This document shows, piece by piece, positions 28,884-39,362 of a stretch of 64,000 nt of DNA. Where the stretch lies: contig NC_088310.1 in assembly GCF_910592395.1 (NCBI RefSeq), forward strand, positions 16,935,501 through 16,999,500. Direction: 5' to 3'. The stretch comes from Lineus longissimus. Lineage: Eukaryota; Nemertea; Pilidiophora; Heteronemertea; Lineidae. Numbering within the stretch: position 1 is the first letter of the stretch; the number at the start of each line of letters is the position of its first letter. A program made the translations under genes and the position numbers. The notes below the pieces were generated by a model. That model had not been told where the DNA came from, made no database searches, and saw only the letters and a list, made by a program, of their open reading frames with translations.

Positions 28884-31087
28884 TCTTTCTCATGGCAGTC
28901 ACTGGACCTGTGGCATTGACGGTAGCTATGGTTGCTGAAGTTAAGGCAGTTGAAGCACAACCGCTTCTCCTTCACAACCTCCAGACGTATTGTGGGTTCC
29001 ATGGCCTTGAACTTAGGGCAGGCTGCAACTTTATGACTCTGGCTGCATATATGACAATTCATCTTCTTGGTCTCGGGCTTAGCATCGCTGGTGACGGACT
29101 TGATTTTAGCTGGACTGCTTCTGGCTGCTTTGGTCGCCTGATTATCTTTGCCGGTCGCTTGCACTGTTAAACTGACGCCTGTTTTCTTCTGTGGGAAGGT
29201 TCGCTTCTTCTCAACTCTATCCTTGGCCTGTATCTTGCCAAAGACTGGATCATTTTCTTCGCCAGACACCATTTCGAGAAAGGTGACAAAGGCTTTGAAG
29301 TCTGGATATGACTTTGTCCGTAGCTTCGACCGATGCGCTTCCTTTCTCCACCTCGACTGGATATAAAGGGGAAGTCTAGTTGAGATGTCTGCCATCCGGT
29401 CTTGAGAGTTGACCTCTGCCAATTTATTCATGGCCTTTAACGTTTCGTAACATCCCCGGACATCGTCAGTAAACTCCTGCAGCGCTTCACCAGAGTTGGT
29501 CTTTACTGGTGGGCCTTCAACTATCTTCTTCACCCAAGCCTTCGCAATGGTATATTCATCACCAAATCGCTCCTTCAGCAGCTCCCTAGCTCTGGCATAT
29601 CCTGCTGATGGTGACATCAAAGCGCAAGGACGAATTACTCGGGCAGCTTTACCACAGCAGTATTCCATCAGGCAGTTGAGCTTGTCTCCATCTGTAACAC
29701 AGGCTCTGTGCACCAGGCTGTCAAAACTATTCATAAACGCCCAATACTGCATCGGCTCTCCGTCGAACTTCTGAAGACCGGTCTTGGGAAGACGCAAGGC
29801 ATCGATTAGCTGTCGCTGTATATCGAGAGGAGCTGCTACTGGCACTTGGCTTGATGACGTATCAATGGCAGGGATTACATAATTCGGATGTGCTGAGACA
29901 TTCCCTGAAGTAGTCGTAACATTTTGATGCGTGGCAACTTTAGCTGGCTGTGACATCACGACTGGCACTGCTTGGCGCGGCATGGCGGCTTGAACATCGG
30001 CAGGATGTGACATCATCTCAGGCATCATCACAGGGCTGGGCTGGTACACCATCCCGGTCACTTGTTGGGACATTGTGCCTGGCACTGCTTGGCGCGGCAT
30101 GGCGGCTTGGACATCATCGGCAGGATGTGACATCATCACTGGCATGGGCCGGTACACCATCTCGGCCACTTGTTGTGACATTGAGGCGGCTGAGCCAGTG
30201 CGGTAAGTCATGTCGGCCGGTACTGGCTGTGGCATCCTGGCGACGTCTGGGGAAGGCTGCGACATCGTGGTTGGAGCGGCAGCTCGAACCAAGGTCGCTG
30301 GATCGCATCTCTGGGCGGTAGGCTCAAAGGAAATCAGCCAATCTGGTTCATATGGAGCAGGTACTGTCTTCACGTCAGGAGCCGTTCGCCTATCTGGAGA
30401 CGCTCGAGGGCGTTGTGGTGTACTGCTGTACTGTCGTTGATGGAACTCCGGAACCAAAGGGTTAAGCATAAATTGTCTCTCAGGAACCCTAACTTGATCT
30501 TGGATGACAGGCGAAAGGACTGGATCGGGGGCTCTGTCACGGTCCAGATGCTTGACTAAGGTCTGTTCCTCAGCGTCAGCTGCTCGGAGCTCTTCCTCTA
30601 AGGTCATGCGCTCACTTTCAAACTGGAGTTGTCTGGCCTTCTCCTTCAGCGCCAAGTCGGACACCTTAGCTTGTCGCTCAGCTTCCTCGATTTCTTGTTG
30701 CAGTTTCATTTTCATTGACTGGTGTTGCTTGAGCAGACGGGATTTCTCCGTCAGCCCGGCCTTCTTGGCTGAAGCGATCGCTAGGTAACTAGACACCCTG
30801 CTTGTCTTTGATGAGCTGCTGCCTTGTTGGGAGACACTATCCGACGGACTCAGCTTGTCGTTTAGGTCTTCCTGCCTCATCCGTTGATCAAATTTAAAGC
30901 GGACGCTTTGGATAAGCCCGAGCATATTCTGGAAATGCTCCCGACATTCAACAGCTCGGGCCGGGTTTACAGCAGCGACCAATCTGACATACATTGTAGT
31001 TGTCATGGATGTCTCTGAACTTTTCAAAGGCGTTTTCGAGATCACCCAGCGGCTGCTGTAGGAGTGAGGTGTGCAGCCCTTGCTCAA
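28751..31087 (-). CDS. BEL/Pao gag, main part
   Basis: Up to 778 codons. A long charged helical segment (about residues 110-215, rich in Lys, Gln and Glu, coiled-coil-like) is followed by a Pro/Met/Gln-rich repeated region (about 285-400; MSQQV/MVYRP/AMPRQAVPG units repeated), the capsid-like domain (about 455-640; LPKTGLQKFDGEPMQYWAF start), and C-terminal zinc knuckles CHICSQSHKVAAC and CFNCLNFSNHSYRQC, then a His/Cys cluster. The N-terminal about 30 codons of this frame are out of frame with the true gag start. The knuckles differ from the classical CX2CX4HX4C spacing, as is common in BEL/Pao. Confidence 0.85.
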   Translation of the reverse strand: MSKGCTPHSYSSRWVISKTPLKSSETSMTTTMYVRLVAAVNPARAVECREHFQNMLGLIQSVRFKFDQRMRQEDLNDKLSPSDSVSQQGSSSSKTSRVSSYLAIASAKKAGLTEKSRLLKQHQSMKMKLQQEIEEAERQAKVSDLALKEKARQLQFESERMTLEEELRAADAEEQTLVKHLDRDRAPDPVLSPVIQDQVRVPERQFMLNPLVPEFHQRQYSSTPQRPRASPDRRTAPDVKTVPAPYEPDWLISFEPTAQRCDPATLVRAAAPTTMSQPSPDVARMPQPVPADMTYRTGSAASMSQQVAEMVYRPMPVMMSHPADDVQAAMPRQAVPGTMSQQVTGMVYQPSPVMMPEMMSHPADVQAAMPRQAVPVVMSQPAKVATHQNVTTTSGNVSAHPNYVIPAIDTSSSQVPVAAPLDIQRQLIDALRLPKTGLQKFDGEPMQYWAFMNSFDSLVHRACVTDGDKLNCLMEYCCGKAARVIRPCALMSPSAGYARARELLKERFGDEYTIAKAWVKKIVEGPPVKTNSGEALQEFTDDVRGCYETLKAMNKLAEVNSQDRMADISTRLPLYIQSRWRKEAHRSKLRTKSYPDFKAFVTFLEMVSGEENDPVFGKIQAKDRVEKKRTFPQKKTGVSLTVQATGKDNQATKAARSSPAKIKSVTSDAKPETKKMNCHICSQSHKVAACPKFKAMEPTIRLEVVKEKRLCFNCLNFSNHSYRQCHRSSDCHEKDCKLKHSQLLHAAMVKKEHAAVAKPATPPAKSRLMAQRISPVTH

Positions 31088-31358
31088 AGGCTTCGTTGAA
31101 CTGCCTATGCCTCATTGTCACTTGTGCGGCATAACCCCCTCGGCTTCTTGCCATTTGCACGAGTTGTTCTGCTGCCAACTCATCGGGATCGAGCATCTTT
31201 GAAGCGACGGTGTGCCTCACGGGCCTCCGTAGTCGATCAGCTGTTGACCCAGTTTCTGCTTCATGTATACTGTGCTCGCTCTGTACACTCTCACGAGATT
31301 CTGGCCTGGATGGCGGCAGTTCTTTGCTGGCAATTTCTCGCAGATATTGCCCTTCCAT
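30948..31358 (-). CDS. BEL/Pao gag, N-terminal part (frameshifted)
   Basis: 136 codons from an ATG at 31358. The sense continues into the main gag frame after a shift near 30985, where this frame reads DNYNVCQI and the main frame reads TTTMYVRLVAAV. One small indel would reconcile the two. The ATG lies about 170 bp inside the 5' LTR border, a normal distance for a gag start. Confidence 0.65.
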   Translation of the reverse strand: MEGQYLREIASKELPPSRPESRESVQSEHSIHEAETGSTADRLRRPVRHTVASKMLDPDELAAEQLVQMARSRGGYAAQVTMRHRQFNEAFEQGLHTSLLQQPLGDLENAFEKFRDIHDNYNVCQIGRCCKPGPSC

Positions 31359-31526
31359 TATGGATTACTAGCATATACCCATGGAGCGGGCAAAGTTGAA
31401 ATGTAATATACATTAGTTAAATGGGCACGATGATTGAGCTACATTAAATTTCTAACGTTACTGAAGTTTTATTAAAGGTTAAACACGAATTATGGATTAT
31501 TCTTGGTGAGGACCAAAGTTTAATCG
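31359..31526 (-). other. BEL/Pao leader with putative primer-binding site
   Basis: On the minus strand the bases after the LTR are CGATTAAACTTTGGTCC. TGGTCCTCACC starts 11 bases from the LTR and is a possible primer-binding site. I could not match it to a tRNA. Confidence 0.35.
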
Positions 31527-32995
31527 TGTTGCGGTGCCAATCTCAAAATTGACGCCTGGGTCAGCTCCCTGATGCTGCTACTGAGAATAATCTTTGCAAG
31601 AAAGTAAGATAACTTTTGACGTCTTTATACTTGTATATTCAAACTGCAAACAGCACGGACATAGGGTAGTTGTAAAACAAGAAACACAGAAACGAAACAG
31701 AAACACAGAAACACAGAAACGAAACGCAGAAACCAGTCTCGTGGCGAATTCTGGTCTGCAGACTCCATCTTGTTCCCATGGTTGTGGCCGCGAACGCGGG
31801 TGTAACTAAAACTGGTATTCAGTCGGAATGGAAGGAGGAATGCTCATTTCCCAATACCCCTTTTAGCCTCATCAACGTGTGCGCAGATTGGCAGCTTCCG
31901 GCCTTGATCGTGCCAATACACTACATGTATGTACTACACGGCGTAAATAGAAAATAGTCCTTCGAATAGCGAGTCCTGTTCTTTTGTACATTCCATGGCC
32001 TGTGCACGACACTAGGCTGAACTTCCCTACTGCAACCTCATTAACATAAACAGATATTTAAAGGGACTATTTAAAGGCAGCAGCTAGGCAGGCAAGATTG
32101 AGTTACTCCAAGTCCAAGTCTAGTGCCCGCCCCCCCCCCCCCCCCACACTTTACTCTATTCTAGTCGCCAAAATTGGTCTCTCACGTCTCACATAACGTC
32201 GAAATGATTCACCCATGTACTGGTACCGTACCTTGCATTTAGTGCTGCATCAGACGGGATTTGTAGAATGATCCTGGTACTTGGCTTACTGGACTTTGCG
32301 CAATATTTCGCCAAAAAACTATTCTACGCAACGGTACCTATTGGGCAAGGAAAGTATCGGCGTGCCGCTTGATTCCAACTTTTATGAAAACCCGTTTGAT
32401 TTTCGTTTCTGCGTTTCGTTTCTGCGTTTCTGTGTTTCTGTTTCGTTTCTGTGTTTCTTGTTTTACAACTACCCACGGACATACACCAATCTTTGTCTAC
32501 AGAGGATCTATCTCGCTTAGAAATCTCCTGAACCAGGGTTTCAATGGGGACAATAGGCTTGAGGACTTGGACTTGGCTTGGTCAGTTAGAATATACTCGG
32601 GCTCTGAACTTCGGGCAGAAGTTTCACCGGTTACTGTTAGTACGACGCTTGCTAGCTAGCTGGCTTGCTATTTAATTTTGTTGCTTCCTTCAGCAATCAG
32701 GAAAGCTCCCTTGGTTGGTTCTGCCAAATGCTCAGAGGACCCACGTTATATACCCCCAGACCAACGCCAAGAATGCATAAACGATAATTGAATTGACGTC
32801 ATACAACATTCCTCGCATACCAAACTCTCGGATGACGTAGGTGATGACCTAGTTGCCGGGGAAAAAAACCCACGCAATATGCTAATTAGGTCGAGTTGCT
32901 ATCGAAACTGACCAGCGTGGTACCAACTGGGGTGGTAACAAACTAAAGTGAATATTTCTACTATTTCTTAACTTTGCCGCTAATCGGCACCAACA
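31527..32995 (-). repeat. 5' LTR of the BEL/Pao element, interrupted
   Basis: TGTTGCGG...CCAACA with 820 bp extra relative to the solo LTR, explained exactly by the inserted element at 31664-32474 plus one 9-bp target duplication. The remaining LTR is about 648 bp. AGGAC follows at 32996-33000. Confidence 0.88.
31664..32474. mobile_element. Mutator-like non-autonomous transposon in the LTR
   Basis: 811 bp with inverted ends of about 70 bp (GGGTAGTTGTAAAACAAGAA inward, built of GAAACACA/GAAACGAAAC units; nearly perfect). It is flanked by the 9-bp direct repeat ACGGACATA at 31655-31663 and 32475-32483. The solo LTR has this site once (near 22661), proving the insertion. Long inverted ends plus a 9-bp duplication are typical of Mutator relatives. 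No transposase; a C-run of about 17 bases lies near 32130. Confidence 0.85.
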
Positions 32996-34290
32996 AGGAC
33001 TTTATACACATAATTGTACACACACATCATAAGCAAAGCTACTGGCCATAGAGGTGCTGCGCCCCTCACGGAATCCAAACTGGTTCTTATGACTATCATC
33101 CTTGGGCAGAAGTAAAAGTTCCAACATTCTAGACAGTACCGAGCTTAAAGTAATTGGCCTATAATTACTCGAGACATTTGGATCCAAGGAGGACTTCTTC
33201 AAGACAGATATAACGATATCGGTTAGAAAGGATTCTGGTAAAAAATGCCAGATAAGAATAACAGACACTAGATGACCAATGACCAATGCAGTCCCTTAAC
33301 TTCGTTGCACTCAGCGTGTAACAAATGCTTAGTAGTCATACCGTCACATCCAACGGCAGCATTACGCTTGAGTTGCTTTAGAAGGCGCGCGATTTGATCG
33401 GAGCTTATGCAAGAGTGATCCCTATCATGTACATGGGACTCATAAATTTCATCAACACAAGAGATCCGCCTTGGCTCGGCGTCAGAACCACCCTTATCAC
33501 CCATAACATCACAAAAATGAGAGGCAAAAGAGTTAGCCCACAGGCAAGATTTACTTTTTTAGAATTTTTGTGTGCATTCAACCCCCCCCCCCCAAAGTTT
33601 TTTACCTTGCTGTTTTGCATCAGGTGGTTCAAGTCGTTAATCGGGTTTCCTAAAATTGCCTCGGTTTTCCATTGAACAACCACAACCGCCACTAGCATGA
33701 CCAGAAGGATTTCGTTTGCCTTATCTATAGTCTAGGGCACCAGTACTGTTTCGGCTTCGGAAATTACTGGGTTTACGGGCACAGCCGGTCAAGGCAAGCT
33801 TCATGAAGAACATTACATAACTTACTGTTAAGACAGTTTACATAACTCTCAGCCTCCTCTCTATTGGAGACAAGAGCATGCTGGGAAAAATGCTCAGACT
33901 GAGCAAGTTTCTCAGTTACGAGTTTGCCATAGGCATCAGGCGCACTCGTGTCACACCATTTGGCGGGAGCCATACGAAACAGAGGTTTGTAGCTACTTGC
34001 AGTGCTAGGTGCTAGGTTCTTTTCGCAGGCATCAGCATTCCACTCAACGCTGACCGGGAGATGATCACTGACATTACCACTCTCCAAAGGATCAATTTTA
34101 CAATCAGAGATAAGATCATTATATCTAGTCGGTATCAAAATATGGTCAATCGAGGACTTCACGCCCCCTGGTATGGCAGAAATATGTATGGTCGGTAGGT
34201 TGCTCAAACAAAAGGTCTGCCGCCGACGATCATTCGATAGCATAAAGTCATACAGGGTGCTAAATTGAGATGTTTTCAATCAGTTATACC
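32996..34290 (-). pseudogene. Non-LTR retrotransposon relic, copy 3 (with endonuclease part)
   Basis: The longest of the three copies. Frame 33773-34279 encodes the C-terminal half of an apurinic-like endonuclease: GGVKSSIDHILIP (conserved Ser-x-Ile-Asp-x-Ile) and GNVSDHLPVSVEW (catalytic SDH). It is followed by frames 33268-33504 and 33002-33286 with the start of RT (GCDGMTTKHLL, NYRPITLSS, FGFREGRST). The 5' end is truncated and the RT palm is deleted as in the other copies. A short C-run lies at 33583-33593. Confidence 0.75.
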
Positions 34291-34329
34291 CTGTGCGCTT
34301 GTCCACGCTATACCGGCAAAGGTCAATTG

Positions 34330-34690
34330 TCGCAAACAATATCGAAAATTAGATTTTCACCTGTATAGCTCTCTGAACCCCACTTTGGTATCATCCTAAC
34401 GCACATCTTGACCCTCCATGTTTTGAGATCATTAAATCACTCAAACGCAAAGGTCGTGATGGTAGTTGACCGTGTTGAGCGCACAGACAATAGCTATATA
34501 CGAGTTCCTTTTGGTACAAACCGAAGCAGCTATGAACCGCTCGAATGCGACGCACATGGTATTAAAACGTAGACAGGCTATTTTGCTAAACCACATCACG
34601 GTTCTGATATGCATGTACATAAACACCTCATCTTGAATTTCCTTGTACTTTGTGATTCAAACCACATAAAACAAAAACTGTAATGGAAAT
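34330..34690 (-). pseudogene. Decayed GPCR fragment (TM3 to second extracellular loop)
   Basis: The 34441-34626 frame retains VMWFSKIACLRFNTMCVAFE, which aligns with TM3 of the intact receptors. 34330-34410 still resembles the second extracellular loop coding region. Deletions and frameshifts throughout. It sits just downstream of paralogue 2. Confidence 0.7.
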
Positions 34691-34703
34691 TCAAGTGTGT
34701 GAC

Positions 34704-35765
34704 CTATTTTGTTCCGCGGAACAGATCCATTATACCTGTCCTGAACCGTTTCCCAGTCGTACAATAAATGAAGAAATTAACAAAGCAATTGGATATTGAC
34801 AAAAAACGGCTAAGCACACTCAAAGGATTGCTCCAGCGATAGGCTATATTAACAGATGTGTAGTCGTCGAGTATTCTAACTATTTCATTTGCAGTCCCTG
34901 GTGTTTCTAGTATTATAAACACTATCACCACTGACATGACCCTGGTTGTGGCCGAATTCGTTCCTATATTTCGTTTGTCACGGACTAAAGCTCCCGACAT
35001 TTTTATCCTTGAGTCTCTCAGTGTGGTGAGCACAGAGTATGTGATGACCGTCAGGAGTATGATTGGTAAAGTTGCATCTAGTATTACTGTAAGGGTATTC
35101 TCGTAAACAATATCGAAAATTGGATTTTTACCTAGCTCTGAACGGCCCCACTTTGGTCTCATTCTCCCAACGCAAGGGTCATAAAGGTAGTTGACCGTGT
35201 AACCAAATCGTATCGGCAGGCGATAGGCGAATGCAAAGCTAAGCACACAGCCAACAGCGATATACGCGTTCCTTCTGGTACAAACCGAAGCCGCCTTTAA
35301 CGGTCTACAGACAGCTATGAAGCGCTCGACTGCGACGCATACGGTGACGTAGACGGAGACTGTTTTGCTAAACCACATCACGGGTCTGATATACATAAAC
35401 GCCTCATTATAAAATTCCATATACGTGTTGATTGAAACCACATAATAGTTTATTCCTCTCGTGGTCTCCCGTAAAAACCACGCTACCAAAGTCACGCTAT
35501 CGGCCACCGCCATTGTTTGGAGAAAAATCGAGGTTGATGTATAAGGCCGCTCACGGCCAAGGACGATAAAAGCCAAACAATTCCCAATCAGACCAACTGG
35601 TGTTATCATGAGCGTCAACGGCACATGAAGGATGAAACGAAAATATCTTGTAGCACTGTTAAAAGGTTTCATTCTGTATCCGGAAAGGCACTTCAAAATT
35701 TCCGGTGGTGCTGTTGCAGTCGTGGTATTAATGAGGTAATCCATTGTTGCATCTAATGTCTTCAT
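34704..35765 (-). CDS. FMRFamide-receptor-like class A GPCR, paralogue 2
   Basis: 353 residues, intact, single exon, collinear with paralogue 1 and differing at scattered positions (for example INTTTATAPPEILKC in the N-terminus, SVLSRF in TM7). All landmark residues are kept: TM2 Asp89, ERF, the TM5 Pro, ETPG and NFFIY. The longest variation is in the extracellular N-terminus, as expected for recently duplicated receptors. No signal peptide. Ligand unknown. It is followed downstream by a decayed fragment and preceded by the conserved upstream block. Confidence 0.88.
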   Translation of the reverse strand: MKTLDATMDYLINTTTATAPPEILKCLSGYRMKPFNSATRYFRFILHVPLTLMITPVGLIGNCLAFIVLGRERPYTSTSIFLQTMAVADSVTLVAWFLRETTRGINYYVVSINTYMEFYNEAFMYIRPVMWFSKTVSVYVTVCVAVERFIAVCRPLKAASVCTRRNAYIAVGCVLSFAFAYRLPIRFGYTVNYLYDPCVGRMRPKWGRSELGKNPIFDIVYENTLTVILDATLPIILLTVITYSVLTTLRDSRIKMSGALVRDKRNIGTNSATTRVMSVVIVFIILETPGTANEIVRILDDYTSVNIAYRWSNPLSVLSRFLSISNCFVNFFIYCTTGKRFRTGIMDLFRGTK

Positions 35766-35968
35766 TTATCTAAAAACAGGCAACTTGACTGGAAAATTTC
35801 GACGCATTTCAAAGTTATTCACTAACTTGTAACATATTATGACAGTCGTTTTAATCGAAAGAAACCATTTGACATCATCATAGCGTAGTATAGCATTATC
35901 ACAAACGTTATATTTTGGTTTTTTGGCTAAAAAAAGTCAAGATCCCTATATATCGACATAATCGAGGG

Positions 35969-35976
35969 CTTATAAG
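35969..35976 (-). promoter_or_regulatory. TATA-like box upstream of GPCR paralogue 2
   Basis: CTTATAAG, 204 bp before the start codon, at the same relative place as in the other units. Confidence 0.3.
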
Positions 35977-36554
35977 AAACCTCCAGAAGTAAAGGAAATG
36001 GCCAAAAACGCATTTAGACCACCTAAAATGATAATTGCGAGCTTGTTAATCAGAATACATCTAACTGCGTTGAAAAGGTTGACTGATTTAGAAGTTATGT
36101 TCAATTCAATTTTGAGTGCTTGATAGACTGCGAGACAAAAAAGGCTTTTTAAAATGACGTCTCGACCGGTTTTTCATTAATATCAGAATATGTAATCAAC
36201 TACTATTTGAATGAATTGTCGCTCATTAGATTTTTGCTTTTTAAAAGCCCTACCGTTATATCAAACGAGGTTGCCTTCCATAGTCCGCGAAAAGACTAAT
36301 TTTGATCACATCACTTAGGCACCAATTTATAGGATGTAGGCTTTTCCCTATCGTTATCGATGCGCCACCTCCAATACTGCGACTTCTTTATCAGCTCCAA
36401 CATACATATACAAGCATGTGAAATGTGACCACATCCTCGCATCAAATACGCATTTATGTCCAGAATATTTTTTATTGACATCTAATTTTCACAATCTAAG
36501 TATCCATTTACAAGCCGATCGTGCTGTCGTTTTATTTATTTCACGCAGTAGAGG

Positions 36555-37605
36555 AGTTCTTGAAACAGTTCATAGCGCCTTGCTGCTAACATTTTCTGTT
36601 TGTGGGGGAAATGATAAAGGCAGAGTAACATGAACTAGAGCAATGTCGATTGCAAGACCATCGCAAATCTCCCCACTTTTGTTTGACGAGAACGTTTCCC
36701 AATGCCATTTAGGCTTTTAACGAAGATTCCCTGAGTGGTCTCAAGTCTCTCAAGAATGCTGTTCGTCGAACCCTGGCATTCAAGACCTTCTGGATGGGAC
36801 ACCCACCGTCTTCCACAAGCGCTATTTTGCCTCCGTGGAGAGAGGGCTGGGGTATGTCATCAACTCACTGGACGAAAGGCTAAAAAACGACCGACGGCAA
36901 CGAAATATCCTCTCATGTATTTACATGTTTCGTGCTCTTTAAATCACAACAAAGTGTGCTACCGAGCAAGACCAAACTCTACATTCTGATGGGAACTCCA
37001 TCTACTTCCCAATACACATACACAACGATTTCTTAATTCCAAACGTAAACCTCCATACATGTAGTTTAGAATACTAAACGCAAACATAAATAAGCCTTTG
37101 TAGCCCAGGCAGAGTCGCACATAAAAGGGTGACATCATCTCCATAGGCAAACGAGTTTTACAGCGTATCACCGAATCTGAGCCCATCGCACATGTTAGCC
37201 AAGGTCTAGAAAAATATTGAACAGCATAGAGGACATCACACTGCCCTACCTGACCCCCCTACTCACAGAAAATATGTGACTAAAATTGCCTTGAAATTTA
37301 GCAATGGCTTTTAATTTTTTATTCCACGTTAACGGTGTGGGGATTCGGACAGTGTCGGCAAATCACTGTCCGCTATGGTTACCGAAGCGGCTAGCAGACG
37401 ACACCAAAGAAATTGAAAGCACAGGCAGAATCAACCGCGAATATTTTACTGTTCTATGGCACTCGACGTGGATTTGCTGGCTGATCTTTCTCGATGATAT
37501 CTGCAATACGTCTGTTAATCGGTTTATATTGATGAACCTGTACTGAGGTATTAGATCAATCGATGTTTTGTATATCTCTATGCCAAAATAATGGCACGAC
37601 ATTTG
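36555..37605 (-). pseudogene. Non-LTR reverse transcriptase relic, array unit 2
   Basis: Collinear with 17650-18480. The QGG-SP region near 37220-37260 is mutated (the second Gly and Pro codons are altered). It extends further 5' (minus strand) to about 37605. No intact frame. Confidence 0.6.
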
Positions 37606-37635
37606 CGCTTAATTCTACTATAATACGGTGTAGCT

Positions 37636-37905
37636 TCATCGTTGGGCAAGAGATAGATGAACGTATATAGTGTTGAGCACACAGGCAATAGCTAAATACG
37701 AGTTCCTTTTGTTACAAACCGAAGCTGCTGCCGTTAACGCCGGTTTGCAGACTGCTATGAACCGCTCGACTGCGACGCACATGGTAACGTAGACGGAGAC
37801 TGTTTTGCTAAACCACATCACGGGTCTGATATGCATGTACATAAACACCTCATCTTGAAATTCCATGTACTTTGTGATTCAAACCACATGAAACTAAAGT
37901 TGCAA
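37636..37905 (-). pseudogene. Decayed GPCR fragment (TM3-TM4), unit 3
   Basis: An open stretch of 76 codons (37636-37866) aligns with TM3-TM4 of the receptors: VMWFSKTVSVYVTMCVAVER then FIAVCKPALTAAASVC. The frame is open, but TM1-TM2 and TM5-TM7 are missing. Downstream of paralogue 3. It could express only a membrane fragment; more likely a pseudogene. Confidence 0.7.
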
Positions 37906-37925
37906 AGGAAATTCAAGTATATGAC

Positions 37926-38990
37926 CTATTTTTTTCCGCGGAACAGATCCATTATACCTGTCCTGAACCGTTTCCCAGTCGTACAATAAATGAAGAAGTT
38001 AACAAAGCAATTTGATATTGATAAAAAGCGGCTAAGCACACTCAAAATATTGCTCCAGTTATAGTCTATATTAACAAATGTGTAGTCGTCGAGTATTCTA
38101 ACTATTTCATTTGCAGTCCCTGGTGTTTCTAGTATTATAAACACTATCACCACTGACATGACCCTGGTTGTGGCCGAATTCGTTCCTACCATATTTCGTT
38201 TGTCACGGACTAAAGCTCTCGACATTTTCATCCTTGAGTCTCTCAGTGAGGTGAGCACAGAGTATGTGATGACCGTCAGGAGTATGATTGGTAAAGCTGC
38301 ATCTACTATTACTGTAAGGGTATTCTCGTAAACAATATCGAAAATTGGACTTTTACCTAGCTCTGAACGGCCCCACTTTGGTCTCATTCTCCCAACGCAA
38401 GGGTCGTAAAGGTAGTTGACCGTGTAGCCAAATCGTATCGACAGGCGATAGGTGAATGCAAAGCTTAGCACACAGCCAACAGCGATATACGCGTTCCTTC
38501 TGGTACAAATCGAAGCTGCCTTTAACGGTCTGCAGACAGCTATGAAGCGCTCCACTGCGACGCATACGGTGACGTAGACGGAGACTGTTTTGCTAAACCA
38601 CATCACGGGTCTGATATACATAAACGCCTCATTATAAAATTCCATATACGTGTTGATTGAAACCACATAATAGCTTATTCCTCTCGTGGTCTCCCGTAAA
38701 AACCACGCTACCAAAGTCACGCTATCCGCCACCGCCATTGTTTGGAGAAAAATAGAGGTCGATGTATAAGGCCGCTCACGACCGATGACTATAAAAGCCA
38801 AACAATTCCCAATCAGACCAACTGGTGTTATCATCAGCGTCAACGGCACATGAAGGATGAAACGAAAATATCTTCTGGCACTGTTAAAAGGCTTCATTCT
38901 GTATCCGGAAAGGCACTTCAAAATTTCTGGTGATACTGTTGCAGACGTTGTATTAATGAGGTAATCCATTGTTGCATCTAATGTATTCAT
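37926..38990 (-). CDS. FMRFamide-receptor-like class A GPCR, paralogue 3
   Basis: 354 residues, intact. One extra Met in the third intracellular loop (RNMVGTNSATT) and RLSIRFGY in place of RLPIRFGY after TM4, losing a Pro conserved in the others. All core class A landmarks are otherwise kept. Its upstream block is interrupted at 39363-40473 by a 1.1-kb repeat, and its TATA-like box is altered, so its expression may differ from that of the paralogues. Confidence 0.87.
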   Translation of the reverse strand: MNTLDATMDYLINTTSATVSPEILKCLSGYRMKPFNSARRYFRFILHVPLTLMITPVGLIGNCLAFIVIGRERPYTSTSIFLQTMAVADSVTLVAWFLRETTRGISYYVVSINTYMEFYNEAFMYIRPVMWFSKTVSVYVTVCVAVERFIAVCRPLKAASICTRRNAYIAVGCVLSFAFTYRLSIRFGYTVNYLYDPCVGRMRPKWGRSELGKSPIFDIVYENTLTVIVDAALPIILLTVITYSVLTSLRDSRMKMSRALVRDKRNMVGTNSATTRVMSVVIVFIILETPGTANEIVRILDDYTFVNIDYNWSNILSVLSRFLSISNCFVNFFIYCTTGKRFRTGIMDLFRGKK

Positions 38991-39191
38991 TTATCGACGA
39001 AGAGGCAATTTGACTGGAAAATTTCGACGCATTTCAAAGTTATTCGCTAACTTGTAGCATATTATGACAGTCGTTTAAATCGAAAGAAACCATTTGACAT
39101 CATCATAGCATACTAAAGCATTATCACAAACGTTATATTTTTTTTTTTTTTAAAAAAAGTCAAGATCCCTATATATCGACATAATCGAGGG

Positions 39192-39199
39192 CTTATCAG
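39192..39199 (-). promoter_or_regulatory. Altered TATA-like box, GPCR paralogue 3
   Basis: CTTATCAG where the other units have CTTATAAG, 202 bp upstream of the start codon. Confidence 0.25.
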
Positions 39200-39362
39200 A
39201 AACCTCCAGAAGTAAAGGAAATGGCCCAAAACGCATTTAGACCACCAAGAATGATAATTGCGAGCATGTTAATCAGAATACATCTAACTGCGTTGAAAAG
39301 GTTGACTGATTTAGAAGTTATGTTCAATTCAATTTTGAGTGCTTGATAGACTGCGAGACAAA

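Larger units (their letters stand above)
24144..32995 (-). mobile_element. BEL/Pao LTR retrotransposon
   Basis: On the minus strand: 5' LTR (32995-31527), gag (to about 28751), protease, RT, RNase H, integrase (to 24792), polypurine tract and a truncated 3' LTR. The domain order and RT/integrase sequence styles are those of BEL/Pao. The host base string AGGAC follows the 5' LTR at 32996-33000. Damage: 3' LTR truncated, frameshift in gag, frameshift between gag and protease, TAG between protease and RT, and a Tyr in place of the first catalytic Asp of RT. A Mutator-like element sits in the 5' LTR. Confidence 0.92.
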
